Source of the DNA: Jiangella alkaliphila
GTDB taxonomy: Bacteria > Actinomycetota > Actinomycetes > Jiangellales > Jiangellaceae
Length of the DNA stretch: 64,000 nucleotides
Assembly (NCBI RefSeq): GCF_900105925.1
Contig: NZ_LT629791.1
Location: 2,887,278-2,951,277 of the forward strand
Direction: 5' to 3'
How positions within the stretch are numbered: the first letter of the stretch is position 1; each line of letters starts with the position of its first letter. A program made the position numbers and the translations under genes. This document shows positions 1 through 9,090 of the stretch, piece by piece. The notes beneath the pieces were generated by a model. It made no database searches. It was not told where the DNA came from and saw only the letters and a list, made by a program, of their open reading frames with translations.

Positions 1-621
1 CCCGGACCCCGGCGCCGGGACGCGGTCGAACCCGTCGCCGGGCCAGGCCGCCGGCGTCGCAGGGTCCAGCCAGACGGTCCGCGCCGCGGTCTCGATGCGC
101 GCCGCCGGGCCGACCAGCGGAGCGCCGAACGCCGGGTGCTGGCTCCACATCACCTCGACCGGCTCGGCGCCGTCGTTGCGTGCGGTCTCCGTCACCGTGA
201 CCGCGGGGCCGTCGACCTCGATGCGCTTGACGATGGAGAACGGGCTGCGGACGAGGTCGGTGCGCAGCTCGACGGCGCTCGGACCCGTCGCGGTCCAGTC
301 GTACGAGGCCAGCCACGCCTCGCCGTGCATGCCCCACTCGACGCCGTGCTCCTGGCTCGGCGCGCCGGCGTTCGGGAACACCGTCTGCCAGCCGCCGGGG
401 TAGGCCTGCATCAGCAGCGCCTCGCTGCTGCCCACGGTGACGTGCTCGCCGTGCGGGCGCAGCCCCCACCGCGTACGCCACATGACGTCGACGTCGATCG
501 GGCGCCAGCGCACCGACGTCACGTCGCCGCCCTTGCCGGGGACGACGTCGACGCTCAGCTCGTCGGACGTGAGGTGGACGATCTCCCAGCCGCGGTGTGC
601 GGACACGCTCGGTTCGGTCAC
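1..621 (-). CDS. Aldose 1-epimerase-like protein (mutarotase fold), 3' end outside window
   Basis: The reverse strand is open from a GTG at 621 to the left edge (207 codons, no stop). The translation contains YPGGWQTVFPNAG (residues 74-86) and EWGMHGEAW, which resemble the sugar-pocket and histidine segments of galactose-mutarotase-like enzymes that interconvert aldose anomers in the cytoplasm. The start lies just after the MFS stop at 632, so the two genes probably share a transcript; an in-frame GTG at 630 is an alternative start. The C-terminal part is missing, so the family is inferred from the first two thirds and the substrate is unknown. Confidence 0.6.
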   Translation of the reverse strand, partial: MTEPSVSAHRGWEIVHLTSDELSVDVVPGKGGDVTSVRWRPIDVDVMWRTRWGLRPHGEHVTVGSSEALLMQAYPGGWQTVFPNAGAPSQEHGVEWGMHGEAWLASYDWTATGPSAVELRTDLVRSPFSIVKRIEVDGPAVTVTETARNDGAEPVEVMWSQHPAFGAPLVGPAARIETAARTVWLDPATPAAWPGDGFDRVPAPGSG

Positions 622-631
622 GGCACACACC

Positions 632-1936
632 CTAGGGTTCCGGGTGCCGGGCGTCATAGCGCAGGAACCGCCGCTGCGTGACCGCCAGCATGCTCACGAT
701 GACGATGCAGGCCAGGCCACCGATGATGGCCGCCCACGCCTCGGTGCTCAGCTCGGCCAGCGAGCCGAGCGCCAGGTCGCCCAGCCGCGGCCCGCCCGCC
801 ACGACGACGATGAACACGCCCTGCAGCCGCCCCCGCAGCTCGTCGGGCGTGGCCGCCTGCAGGATCGTCATCCGGAACACCGCGCTGACGGTGTCGGCGG
901 CGCCGGCCAGCACCATGCAGAACACCGCCGGCCACAGCGCCCAGTGCACGACGCCGTCCTCCGGTCCGGTGACGACCAGCAGCACCAGGCCGAACGCGAT
1001 CACCGACAGCGCCCACGCGATGATCGCGACCACGACCGCGAGGCCCTGCCGGCGCACGTGCCCCAGCGGCCCGGAGAACAGGCCGGCCAGGAACGCGCCG
1101 ACCGCCATCCCGGCCACCAGGATGCCCACCGTCGTCGAGCCGCCGCCCAGCACCGCCGCCGCGACCGCCGGGAACAGCACCCGTGGCATCGCCAGCACCA
1201 TCGCGCACAGGTCCACGATGAACGTCATGCGCACGTTCGGCCGGGTGCGCAGGTACGACAGGCCCTCCAGCACCGAGCGCAGCCCGGCCCGGCGGACGCC
1301 CCGCTGCGGCGGCATCGGCGGCAGCGCCAGGAGGGTCGTCAGCGCGAACGTCAGCAGCACCGCCTCGATGCTGTACGTCCACCCGTAGCCGACCGAGTCG
1401 ATCAGCACGCCGGCCAGCAGCGGCCCGATGGTCAGGCCGAGGCTCATCGACATGCTGCCCAGCGCGTTCGCCGCCGGCAGCAGCGGGCCGGGCAGCAGCC
1501 GCGGGATGATCGCCGTCCGCGCGGGGGAGTTCACCGCGAAGAACCCGTTCTGCACCGCGACCAGCCCGTACAGCAGCCACACCTGGCCGAGGTCCAGCCA
1601 CGCCTGCACCGCGAACCCGGTCGCCACCAGCAGCAACCCCGCCGAGCTGACGATCACCACCCGCCGCCGGTCGTACGCGTCGACGATCGCGCCGCCGTAC
1701 AGGCCGAGCGCCACCAGCGGCGCCAGCGCGAACAGCCCCACCAGCCCGACGTTGAACGTCGACCCGGTCAGGTCGTACACCTGCAACCCGACCGCGACCG
1801 TGGTCAGGTGGGTGCCGATGCCGGACAGCGAGATGCCGATCCAGAGCCGGCGGTACGGGACGCTGACCTTGAGCGGCGTAAGGTCCAACAGCAGCCGGCG
1901 CACCTGGACATCCTTGCAGTGCGCCGGTGCCGGCAT
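632..1936 (-). CDS. MFS transporter, EntS/MFS_3-like exporter
   Basis: A 434-residue protein with about 12 hydrophobic segments after a short soluble N-terminus. The A-type loop after TM2 (GGAIVDAYDRRRV) and the segment NSPARTAIIPRLLP are typical of the EntS/MFS_3 group of drug and siderophore exporters. It is therefore expected to be a proton-driven efflux protein in the cytoplasmic membrane. The start used gives a polar stretch before TM1; a later start is possible. The gene downstream begins two to eleven bases after the stop, so the pair is likely co-transcribed. The substrate cannot be read from the sequence. Confidence 0.85.
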   Translation of the reverse strand: MPAPAHCKDVQVRRLLLDLTPLKVSVPYRRLWIGISLSGIGTHLTTVAVGLQVYDLTGSTFNVGLVGLFALAPLVALGLYGGAIVDAYDRRRVVIVSSAGLLLVATGFAVQAWLDLGQVWLLYGLVAVQNGFFAVNSPARTAIIPRLLPGPLLPAANALGSMSMSLGLTIGPLLAGVLIDSVGYGWTYSIEAVLLTFALTTLLALPPMPPQRGVRRAGLRSVLEGLSYLRTRPNVRMTFIVDLCAMVLAMPRVLFPAVAAAVLGGGSTTVGILVAGMAVGAFLAGLFSGPLGHVRRQGLAVVVAIIAWALSVIAFGLVLLVVTGPEDGVVHWALWPAVFCMVLAGAADTVSAVFRMTILQAATPDELRGRLQGVFIVVVAGGPRLGDLALGSLAELSTEAWAAIIGGLACIVIVSMLAVTQRRFLRYDARHPEP

Positions 1937-1979
1937 CGCGCCAGGTCGCCGGCGAGCGCGCCATCGCGCCGCCCGAGGG

Positions 1980-2828
1980 TCAGGCGGGGTCGAGGTCGGT
2001 GCCCCGCGACACGGGCTCCCAAGCCAGGAACTCCGCGCGCAGGCGGTCCAGGCTGTCCGCCACCGCGTCGGCGGCGTCGTTGCCCAAGGGCAGCCGCAGC
2101 GGCGGCTCGGCGGCGTCGAGGGCGGCGCGGATGGCGGCGGCCGCCTTGGCCGGGTCGCCGGGCTGGGCGCCGTCGAACCCGGCCTGCATGGCCCGGATCG
2201 GCCCGACTACGGCGTCGTAGGCGGGGATGGGGGTGGTCATCCGCATCGCCGCGCCGTGCAGGCCGGTGCGGAACGCGCCCGGCTCGACGATGAGCACCCG
2301 GATCCCGAACGGCGCCAGCTCCGCCGCCAGCGCCTCCGAGTAGCCCTCCAGCGCGAACTTCGTCGCCGAGTACGCCGACACCGCGGCGAACGACAGGCGC
2401 CCGCCCATGCTGCTGATCTGCACGATCGCGCCCGACCCGCGCGCCCGCATGCCGGGCAGGACCGCGCGGACGAGTGCTGCCGGGCCGAGGAAGTGCACCT
2501 CCATCAGGTCGCGCAGCTCCTCGTCAGTGGTCTCCTCGGCCGCGCCGATCAGCGCCCGGCCGGCGCTGTTCACGAGGACGTCGATACGGCCGAACGCGTC
2601 GGTCGCGGCGGCGACGGCGGACGGGATGGGGGGCAGGTCGGCGACGTCCAGCTCGACGACGGCGACGCGGTCCGGGTGGCGGTCCACGAGGTCGTCCAGC
2701 GCGCCGGCCTTGCGGGCGGTCGCGACGACGGAGTCGCCGGCGTCGAGGGCGGCCTGGGCGACGGCGCGGCCGAGTCCGGACGACGCGCCGGTGACCAGCC
2801 AGACCCGCGTGGTGTGGTTCGTGTTCAC
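1980..2828 (-). CDS. Short-chain dehydrogenase/reductase (classical SDR)
   Basis: A 282-residue NAD(P)-dependent oxidoreductase. TGASSGLG near residue 14 is the Rossmann glycine motif, NSAGRA corresponds to the NNAG element, and YSATK supplies the catalytic Tyr and Lys preceded by the ISS segment carrying the Ser. GTG 2828 was chosen because the longer open frame would run into the regulator gene, which stops at 2839. The gene follows an AraC regulator on the same strand with a 10-base gap, so the regulator probably controls it. The substrate is unknown; this subgroup often acts on small carbonyl compounds or steroids. Confidence 0.85.
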   Translation of the reverse strand: MNTNHTTRVWLVTGASSGLGRAVAQAALDAGDSVVATARKAGALDDLVDRHPDRVAVVELDVADLPPIPSAVAAATDAFGRIDVLVNSAGRALIGAAEETTDEELRDLMEVHFLGPAALVRAVLPGMRARGSGAIVQISSMGGRLSFAAVSAYSATKFALEGYSEALAAELAPFGIRVLIVEPGAFRTGLHGAAMRMTTPIPAYDAVVGPIRAMQAGFDGAQPGDPAKAAAAIRAALDAAEPPLRLPLGNDAADAVADSLDRLRAEFLAWEPVSRGTDLDPA

Positions 2829-2838
2829 GCAGCCGACC

Positions 2839-3708
2839 CTACGGAGCGCTCCTGGCCGGGGGATGTACGTTCTTGCGGGCATACGTGCCGGGCGGGACGC
2901 CGACGAACCGCCGGAAGTGCCGGGTGAAGTGGCTGAGGTCGAAGAACCCCGCCTCGTGGCCGGCGTCGCTCACCGGGCGGCCGGTCAGCAGCAGGCGTTT
3001 GGCGTGCTCGACGCGCAACTGGAGCTGGTAGGCGTGCGGTGGCATCCCGACGCTCGCCGTGAACAGCCGGGTCAGGTGGTACGGGCTCAGCTCACTGACG
3101 CGGGCGAGGTCGGCCAGCGTGACCGGGGCGGCGCTGTGCTCGTGCAGGTACTCGCGGGCCCGGCGGACGGCGCGGTGGGCGGGTGGGAGCGGGCGGCCGG
3201 CGGGGACGCGGGCGTACCGGTGCAGGAGCCCGTGCACGAAGCCGAGCAGCCGCACGTCCTGGTCGAGCACCGACGCCGTGGCCGGGCCGCCGGACAGCGC
3301 GGCGTGGGCACGGGCGAACCGGGCGACGGTGTGGGCGTCGGCGATGGCGACATCGCGGAAGAACGGCAGCCCGGCCGGCCGGCCGGCGATCTCGGCGGCC
3401 GCGGCGGCGAGGGCGTCCGGCGCCACGTACAGGACGAGGTGCTCGGAGTCGCTGTCGCGGTGGTCCGGGTCGATCCCCGTGTGTGCCTCGCCGGGCATGA
3501 CGACGGTGAGCCGCCGGGCCGGCACGACGTGGTACTCGCCGCGGTAGCGGATGCCGCCGGGCAGGTCGAGGTTGAGATTGAGCTGGTAGCCGTCGTGCGT
3601 GTGCCGAGGGATGGTGACCGGCGGGCCGGGCGGGTAGCGGTACCACTCGAGCAGCACGTCGTGGCGGAGCAGACCGGTGGCGTCGGGCCGCGGCGTGGGC
3701 GAGGTCAC
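2839..3708 (-). CDS. AraC-family transcriptional regulator
   Basis: A 289-residue protein with an N-terminal cupin-type sensor (HTHDGYQLNLNL and PGEAHTG are the characteristic beta-strand segments) and a C-terminal double HTH (about residues 180-280). In the HTH part, VTLADLARVSELSPYHL is the first helix-turn-helix and SHFTRHFRRFVGVPP the second. It should bind a small effector and regulate the adjacent SDR, which starts 10 bases after its stop. The stop-to-start arrangement suggests the two genes are transcribed together, so the regulator is probably autoregulated. Confidence 0.88.
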   Translation of the reverse strand: MTSPTPRPDATGLLRHDVLLEWYRYPPGPPVTIPRHTHDGYQLNLNLDLPGGIRYRGEYHVVPARRLTVVMPGEAHTGIDPDHRDSDSEHLVLYVAPDALAAAAAEIAGRPAGLPFFRDVAIADAHTVARFARAHAALSGGPATASVLDQDVRLLGFVHGLLHRYARVPAGRPLPPAHRAVRRAREYLHEHSAAPVTLADLARVSELSPYHLTRLFTASVGMPPHAYQLQLRVEHAKRLLLTGRPVSDAGHEAGFFDLSHFTRHFRRFVGVPPGTYARKNVHPPARSAP

Positions 3709-3779
3709 ACCGTCCAGCCTAGGCGGGCCGCGGCGGTCACCCAGAGTGACGGGGACGGCCTCATCACGATTCCGTAACG

Positions 3780-3825
3780 CCGAGTGGCCCCGGTCCCCGC
3801 ACGAGGCGGGGCCGGGGCCACTCGG
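3780..3825 (-). terminator. Strong hairpin terminator of the LPDTG protease gene
   Basis: A perfect 14-bp stem (CCGAGTGGCCCCGG at 3780-3793, its complement at 3812-3825) with an 18-base loop lies 28 bases after the protease stop at 3854 (reverse strand). There is no clear U-tract, which is common for terminators in GC-rich actinomycetes. It also separates the protease transcript from the AraC promoter. Confidence 0.75.
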
Positions 3826-3853
3826 TTCAGCTGGTGGTGCGTCTACCTAGTGA

Positions 3854-6094
3854 TCAGGCAGTGGTGCTGCCAGCGTTGCGACGGGCTCGGACGGCCACCG
3901 CAGCGCCGCCGGCCAGCAGCAGCGCGACGCCGCCGACGATCATCCAGGTGGTGCCGGACGAACCGGTGTCGGGCAGGTCGTCGTCGCCGTCGTCGTCACC
4001 GCCGCCGTTCGCCACGGTGAAGGTGGCCACGGCCTCGGAGTCGGCCAGCTCGGGGTCGCCGCCCTCGAGGGTCGCCTGAGCGGTGATGGTGTACTCACCC
4101 TCGGGCAGGTCCTCGGCCGGGTCGAACGTCCAGTTGCCGGCGTCGTCGATCTCGAACTCGCCGGCCCACTCCTCGACGTCGTCGTCGCCCTCGGCCCGCA
4201 GGCCCAGGCGCGGCTGAGCGTCGTCGCCAGCGGCGTCGGCGGCAGCCTGCTCGAGGAGCAGACCGACCGTGGCGCCACCGAACGAGGTGCCCTCGAAGTT
4301 CGTGTCACCGGCGACGGACGAGCCGTCCTCGGGCGCCGTGATCGTGACGTCCGCGGCCTCGATGCCGAGACCCGCGACGGTGACCTTCTGGGTGTCCTCC
4401 TCGAAGGTCTGCGTCACGACGGCGTCGAACCGCACGCCGACCGGCAGGTCGCTCTCCGGGGCGATCGCCCAGGAGCCGTCCTCGCCGACCTCGGCCGAGC
4501 CGAACTCGGCGTCGCCGACCGTCAGAGCGACCGTGGCGCCGGGCTGGCCGGTGCCGGAGAACTCCGGACGGGCGTTGCCGGTGGTCTGGCCCTCGGACGG
4601 GGAGTCGACAGCGAGCTCCTCGACCGGCGGGGCCTCGGTGACCGTCCACGAGCCCTCGGTGACCTCGGACTGCGAGTGGTTGCCGTAGAACGCCTGGACC
4701 GCGTAGCTGTGCTCGCCCGGCTCGAGGTCACCCTCGAGCGGGACCGAGAACGAGCCGTCGGCCGCGACGTCGCCCTCGACAGCGTCGCCGCCGTCGACGG
4801 AGACCGAGACGCGGTGGTCGGCGGTGCCGCCCTCGACCGTGCCCTCGAAGGTCACGGACTGGCCGGTCTCGCCGCCGTCCTCTGGGGTGGAGACGGCCGG
4901 CGCGTTGACCGCGACGTTGAGCTCCCACTGGTCGCCCAGGACGTCCAGCGCGTTGTACTGGCCACCGGACACCGCGAAGCCGATGCCGAAGCTGCCGGTG
5001 TTGCAGTCGGGGCCGAAGTCCGAGCCCGAGTTCACGCCCAGGGCGTAGTTGCCGACGACGATCGAGCCGCCGGAGTCGCCGCCCAACATGCAGGCGTCGA
5101 AGATGAAGCCGGTGACGGTCTCGCCGGTGCCGAACGTGACGGACTGCTCAGGGGTCTGGATGGTGCCGCAGGTCCAGCCCGAGGTGGAACCCGACTTGCA
5201 GGCCTCGGCGCCCTGGACGGCGTCGATGGTGCCGTAGACGGTGACCGAGTTCTCGTCCGGAGCGCCTTCGCCGCCACCCCAGCCGGCGACCTGGGGGACA
5301 CCGGTGTAGTCGGGGTTGGTGATGTCGACCAGGCCGGCGTCGTAGTTGTCGAAGTCCGGGCCGAAGTGGAACGAGCCGTCGGTGAGGTCGCCGATCTCGT
5401 CGCCGACGTTGAGCGGCGGCGGCGGGTCCTGCGGCGGGCCGATCGGAGCGTCCAGCGGCAGGTGCGAGACCGGGCCGGCGAGCTGCTCGTAGGTCTCGCC
5501 GTCCAGGCCGCAGTGACCGGCGGTCAGGTAGCGGTCGGCGCCGTCGGGCGTGTAGCCGCTGAAGCCGACCGAGCAGCGGTAGCCGCTGCCGTCCGGGCTG
5601 GCCTGCGTGAAGAAGCCGTAACCGCCCTTGTGGTCGATCTTCGGCTCGAAGTCGTAGTCGGAGTAGTCGTGCTGCTCCGGCTCGCCGATCTCGACCTTGG
5701 CGCCGACCGCCTCAGCGGCGGCGACGTCGGCCTCGGCCTCGACGTACAGGGTGACGTCCTGGCCGTCGATGACGGTGGCGTTGACGTTCACGCCGGCGTC
5801 GACGAGCTCAGCAGACACGTCAGCGGCGACCTTGGCGGCCGCCGCGTTGGCGAGGTACTCCTCGGCGGAGATGCCGAGGTCACGCTGGATGGCCTCAACG
5901 AGGCCGGTGGGGAGCTCGTCGGCCTGGGGGGCAAACGCCTCCGCAGCGAACGTCTGCAGGGACCCGGTGACGGTCTCCTCCTCGGCCGAAGCTGCCGTGG
6001 AAGAGATGACGACGCCTGTGCTCACGAGAGCGCAGACGCCCAGCACACCGGAGACCCGTGCGACGCCGCGACGGCGCAGCAGGGCTGTGCTCAC
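3854..6094 (-). CDS. Secreted S1-family serine protease with LPDTG cell-wall anchor
   Basis: A 746-residue surface protease. GTG 6094 has GGAG eight bases upstream and yields a signal peptide (RRR n-region, hydrophobic core, cleavage near ASA-EE). Then comes a prodomain of about 130 residues like that of alpha-lytic protease/streptogrisin, followed by a trypsin fold with His194 (TAGHCG), Asp252 (NYDAGL) and Ser341 (GGDSGGS). Three Ig/Big-like repeats follow (near residues 405-495, 500-590 and 590-700). The protein ends with LPDTG, a TM helix and a RARRN tail, which is a sortase sorting signal. It should therefore be displayed on the cell wall. A paralogue lies immediately upstream on the same strand. 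No sortase gene is in the window. Confidence 0.92.
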   Translation of the reverse strand: MSTALLRRRGVARVSGVLGVCALVSTGVVISSTAASAEEETVTGSLQTFAAEAFAPQADELPTGLVEAIQRDLGISAEEYLANAAAAKVAADVSAELVDAGVNVNATVIDGQDVTLYVEAEADVAAAEAVGAKVEIGEPEQHDYSDYDFEPKIDHKGGYGFFTQASPDGSGYRCSVGFSGYTPDGADRYLTAGHCGLDGETYEQLAGPVSHLPLDAPIGPPQDPPPPLNVGDEIGDLTDGSFHFGPDFDNYDAGLVDITNPDYTGVPQVAGWGGGEGAPDENSVTVYGTIDAVQGAEACKSGSTSGWTCGTIQTPEQSVTFGTGETVTGFIFDACMLGGDSGGSIVVGNYALGVNSGSDFGPDCNTGSFGIGFAVSGGQYNALDVLGDQWELNVAVNAPAVSTPEDGGETGQSVTFEGTVEGGTADHRVSVSVDGGDAVEGDVAADGSFSVPLEGDLEPGEHSYAVQAFYGNHSQSEVTEGSWTVTEAPPVEELAVDSPSEGQTTGNARPEFSGTGQPGATVALTVGDAEFGSAEVGEDGSWAIAPESDLPVGVRFDAVVTQTFEEDTQKVTVAGLGIEAADVTITAPEDGSSVAGDTNFEGTSFGGATVGLLLEQAAADAAGDDAQPRLGLRAEGDDDVEEWAGEFEIDDAGNWTFDPAEDLPEGEYTITAQATLEGGDPELADSEAVATFTVANGGGDDDGDDDLPDTGSSGTTWMIVGGVALLLAGGAAVAVRARRNAGSTTA

Positions 6095-6111
6095 AGTTAC
6101 TCCAAAATGAA

Positions 6112-6124
6112 ATGTCATTGACAT
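6112..6124. promoter_or_regulatory. Perfect palindrome ATGTCA-T-TGACAT upstream of the protease
   Basis: A 13-base perfect palindrome 18 bases before the protease GTG at 6094. It lies in the untranslated leader and could be an operator for a dimeric regulator. The function is inferred from symmetry and position only. Confidence 0.4.
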
Positions 6125-6607
6125 GGAATGGATCCGGTGCACCGCCGGCGGGGTGGAACTGCCGTCGGCACCTCCGGAACCTGTGTCACCCTACAGCACC
6201 GTTCAGGCCCATATTCAAGTACTCGGCACCTATCAGGGCGAATGTCCGACATCACGGTGAGTGACGACAAAATTGAATGCTCAAGTGGTGAATAGTGCGA
6301 ATCGGACACAACCGGGTCGTTGACCGGTGGTGTCACCAGGAGATGCGAAGGTCGCACCGCGTGTCGCAGGACTCGTTGCGGGGCTCGGGACTGGCCGGCG
6401 GGCATGGTCGCGTCGGTGGGTGCGGCCGTCCCGGCAGGCATTCGAGCGGCCTGCAGAGGGCGCTGGCGGCGATCTTGTCGGCGGTTATATGGCGCGCGTA
6501 TAGCGACCGCTGGTGCGAGTGGTGCCACTGTGACGAGTGGGGCCAGTGGGGCCGGCCGCCCGGGGCGCCGCAGGTGGTGCGGCGGACGTCAGGCGGCGGT
6601 GCGGGCG
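6125..6607. other. Spacer between the two S1 proteases; promoter region of the downstream one
   Basis: No convincing gene. The part from about 6180 to 6310 is unusually AT-rich for this genome. On the reverse strand it contains TTGAAT (near 6222) and TAGGGT (near 6195) with a 19-base spacer, a plausible but weak promoter giving a leader of roughly 90 bases to the protease start at 6094. The remainder (6310-6607) is GC-rich with no recognisable terminator hairpin for the upstream protease. Open frames here lack coding character. Confidence 0.4.
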
Positions 6608-8941
6608 TCAGGCTGCGGTGCGGCGGCGGCGCCAGGCGATGGCGCCCGCGACCGCCGCACCGGCGACCAGGATCCCGGCGGCCGCGGCGAGGACGCCGCC
6701 GGGCAGGCCGTCGTCGTCGCTCGGGGCGGTGCCGCCGTCGATGCCGCCGGAGGTGCGGGCGGTCGCGGCGACGTCGAGGACGACGGGGTCGGACGGCTCG
6801 GAGGTGAGGTCGTCCACCGCCTGGGTGGCGACGACGACGTGGCGGCCGGCGGGCAGCGGGGCGTCCAGCCGGAGCGTCCACGCGCCGTCGGCGCCGGCCT
6901 CGGCGTGCAGCTCCGGCGCGGCGGTGACGTCCGCCTCGGCGTCCGCGACGCGCACCGTCACGGCGGCGCCCGGGATGCCGGCGCCGCTGAGCGTGCCGGC
7001 GTCGGTGACGGAGATCCGGCCGAGCGGCGCGCTCACCACCGGCGCCCTCGGCGCGACGCCCACGTCGGCGACCGTGACGGAGGCGGCGGCCTCCGCGTCG
7101 GAGCCGGCTCCGGTCTCGGATCCGCCGGACTCCCCGGTCCCGGCGCCGGGCGACGCCGCGGCCGTCCCGGCCGAGTCCATGTCGGCGGCGGCGTCGAGCT
7201 CTTGCGTCAGCACCGCGTCGAACCGGCCGGCCGGGCGGGCCGGTTCGGCGCGCAGCGACCACGTGCCGTCGTCGCCGACGGTGGTGCGGGCCAGCTCCTC
7301 GCCGCCGACGGTGAGCGAGACGCCGGCGCCGGGCTGGCCGGTGCCCTCGAAGGCGAGCCGCCCGTCCGGGCTGACGTGGCCGGGCGCGGGCCAGCTCACG
7401 CCGAGGCCGGCCTGCTCGGCGACCTCGAACTCGCCGGTGGCCTCGTCGGAGGTGACGGCGCGGTCGCCGGTCGCCGGCCGGAGCGAGGTGGTCGCCGTAT
7501 AGGAATGGTGGCCGGGTTCGAGCGGCTCCGCGACCGGCACGCTCCAGCGGCCGGTCGGGCCGACCGGCGCCGCCAGCTCCGGCCCGTCCTCGATCCGGAC
7601 GGTCACGGTGGCGCCGGCCGCGGCGTCGGCCGTCCCGGTGATGGTCGGCGTGGGGCCGGTGGTGGCGTCGTCGGCGGGCGCGGTGACCTCCGGCTCGCCG
7701 ACCCTGACGGCCAGCTCCCAGTCCGAGCCGTAGAGCGACTCGACGGAGGCGGCGCCGGTGAGCGCGTACCCGACGCTGAGGTCGTCGCCGGCCGCGGCCG
7801 GGTCGCCGTCGGCGCAGGACGGGCCGGGCCAGGTCGAGCCGGAGCTCAGCCCGAGCGCGTACGTCCCGACGGTGACGGCGCCGCCGCTGTCGCCGGGCAG
7901 CACGCAGGCGTCGAACAGGAAGCCGGTCACGGACTGGCCGCTCACCGGCACGGTGGTCTGGGCGTCGAGGACGTGCCCGCAGGTCCAGCCCGACGCGACG
8001 CCGGCCGCGCAGACCGGCGCGCCGGTGACGGCGCCGATCGAGTCGTGGACGGCGAGCGCGGGCTCGTCGCCGGCGCCCGGGCTCCAGCCGGCCACCTCGG
8101 GCCGCACGTCACCGTCGACGGAGATCAGCGCGGCGTCGTGCCCGTCGCCGAAGGTGACGCTGTCGGGGACGTACTCGCCGAGCGGGTCGCCGATCAGGCC
8201 GGGCCACATCACCGGGCCGCCGGACAGCGGGGCGTCCGGCGCGAGCTCGTCGACGCCGGACCCCTGGGTGCCGCAGTGCCCGGCGGTGAGCAGCAGCGGC
8301 TCGCCATCGGCGTCGGCGCCCGCGAAGGCGGTGGAACAGTGGTAGTCGGCGAGCGGGCCGCGGACGGCGGCACCGGCGCCGCCGCGGTGGTCGTCGTCGC
8401 TGCGCGCCGAGAGCCGCACCTGGCCGACCGGCTCGCCGCGGACCTCCGCGCCGACGGCGACGACCCGCTCGTCCTCGCGGTCGATGTAGGCGAGCTTGTC
8501 CTGCGCGCGGGCGGCGGACAGCGCGTCGGTCAGGACGTCGCCGACCTGCACCTGCGCGCCGGCCGTGCGGGCGACGATCGCCGCGCCGCGGTCGGTGACG
8601 GCGACGTGCAGCGTCTGGCCGTCCAGCCAGGCCGAACGGACGACGTCGCCGAGCGAGCCGACGACCTCGCCGGCCAGCCGCGCGGCCGCCGCCGTCGCGA
8701 GGTACTCCTCGGGCGACTGGCCCAGGTCGCGGCGGACCGCCTCGGTCAGGCCGGCCGGCAACTGTGCGGCGCGGTCGGCGAAGTCGGACGGGTCGAAGGC
8801 GCGCATCCGGACGTCGGGCGCGACGGGGGTGGTGTCGACCTCGAGGCCCGATGCGGGCACGGCGAGCGCGCCACCGGCGGCCGCGAGCGCGGCGACGGTG
8901 CCGAGGGTGCAACGCAGCCGGCGGCCGAACGATGTGTTCAC
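6608..8941 (-). CDS. Secreted S1-family serine protease, paralogue without LPXTG
   Basis: A 777-residue protein colinear with its downstream neighbour: signal peptide, prodomain (LTEAVRRDLGQSPEEYLA matches LVEAIQRDLGISAEEYLA of the neighbour), trypsin fold with His222 (TAGHCG), Asp269 (HDAAL) and Ser352 (PGDSGGA), then Ig-like repeats. GTG 8941 was chosen because GGAGGGG lies upstream and a signal peptide follows; a longer frame to 9043 adds a polar leader that would mask it. The C-terminus keeps a TM helix and an RRRR tail but has DDDGLPGG where the neighbour has LPDTG, so it may be membrane-held or released rather than sortase-anchored. It probably arose by tandem duplication. Confidence 0.9.
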   Translation of the reverse strand: MNTSFGRRLRCTLGTVAALAAAGGALAVPASGLEVDTTPVAPDVRMRAFDPSDFADRAAQLPAGLTEAVRRDLGQSPEEYLATAAAARLAGEVVGSLGDVVRSAWLDGQTLHVAVTDRGAAIVARTAGAQVQVGDVLTDALSAARAQDKLAYIDREDERVVAVGAEVRGEPVGQVRLSARSDDDHRGGAGAAVRGPLADYHCSTAFAGADADGEPLLLTAGHCGTQGSGVDELAPDAPLSGGPVMWPGLIGDPLGEYVPDSVTFGDGHDAALISVDGDVRPEVAGWSPGAGDEPALAVHDSIGAVTGAPVCAAGVASGWTCGHVLDAQTTVPVSGQSVTGFLFDACVLPGDSGGAVTVGTYALGLSSGSTWPGPSCADGDPAAAGDDLSVGYALTGAASVESLYGSDWELAVRVGEPEVTAPADDATTGPTPTITGTADAAAGATVTVRIEDGPELAAPVGPTGRWSVPVAEPLEPGHHSYTATTSLRPATGDRAVTSDEATGEFEVAEQAGLGVSWPAPGHVSPDGRLAFEGTGQPGAGVSLTVGGEELARTTVGDDGTWSLRAEPARPAGRFDAVLTQELDAAADMDSAGTAAASPGAGTGESGGSETGAGSDAEAAASVTVADVGVAPRAPVVSAPLGRISVTDAGTLSGAGIPGAAVTVRVADAEADVTAAPELHAEAGADGAWTLRLDAPLPAGRHVVVATQAVDDLTSEPSDPVVLDVAATARTSGGIDGGTAPSDDDGLPGGVLAAAAGILVAGAAVAGAIAWRRRRTAA

Positions 8942-9090
8942 CGGCGTCCCGCTTCCCCTCCGACCGAAGTCCCCAGACCGGATGAACCGGTCGAATCGCT
9001 GATCAGCGGCCGTTCGGCCGCTTCGCCGGTCGAGGTTACCCACGGGAAACCCAGCAGCGCTGTTGATGTGTCAGGAATCACCCGTACGGG

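Noticed and set aside
6115-6528. 137-codon reverse frame between the proteases
   Set aside because: It covers the promoter region of the downstream protease and reads as Arg/Pro-rich noise.
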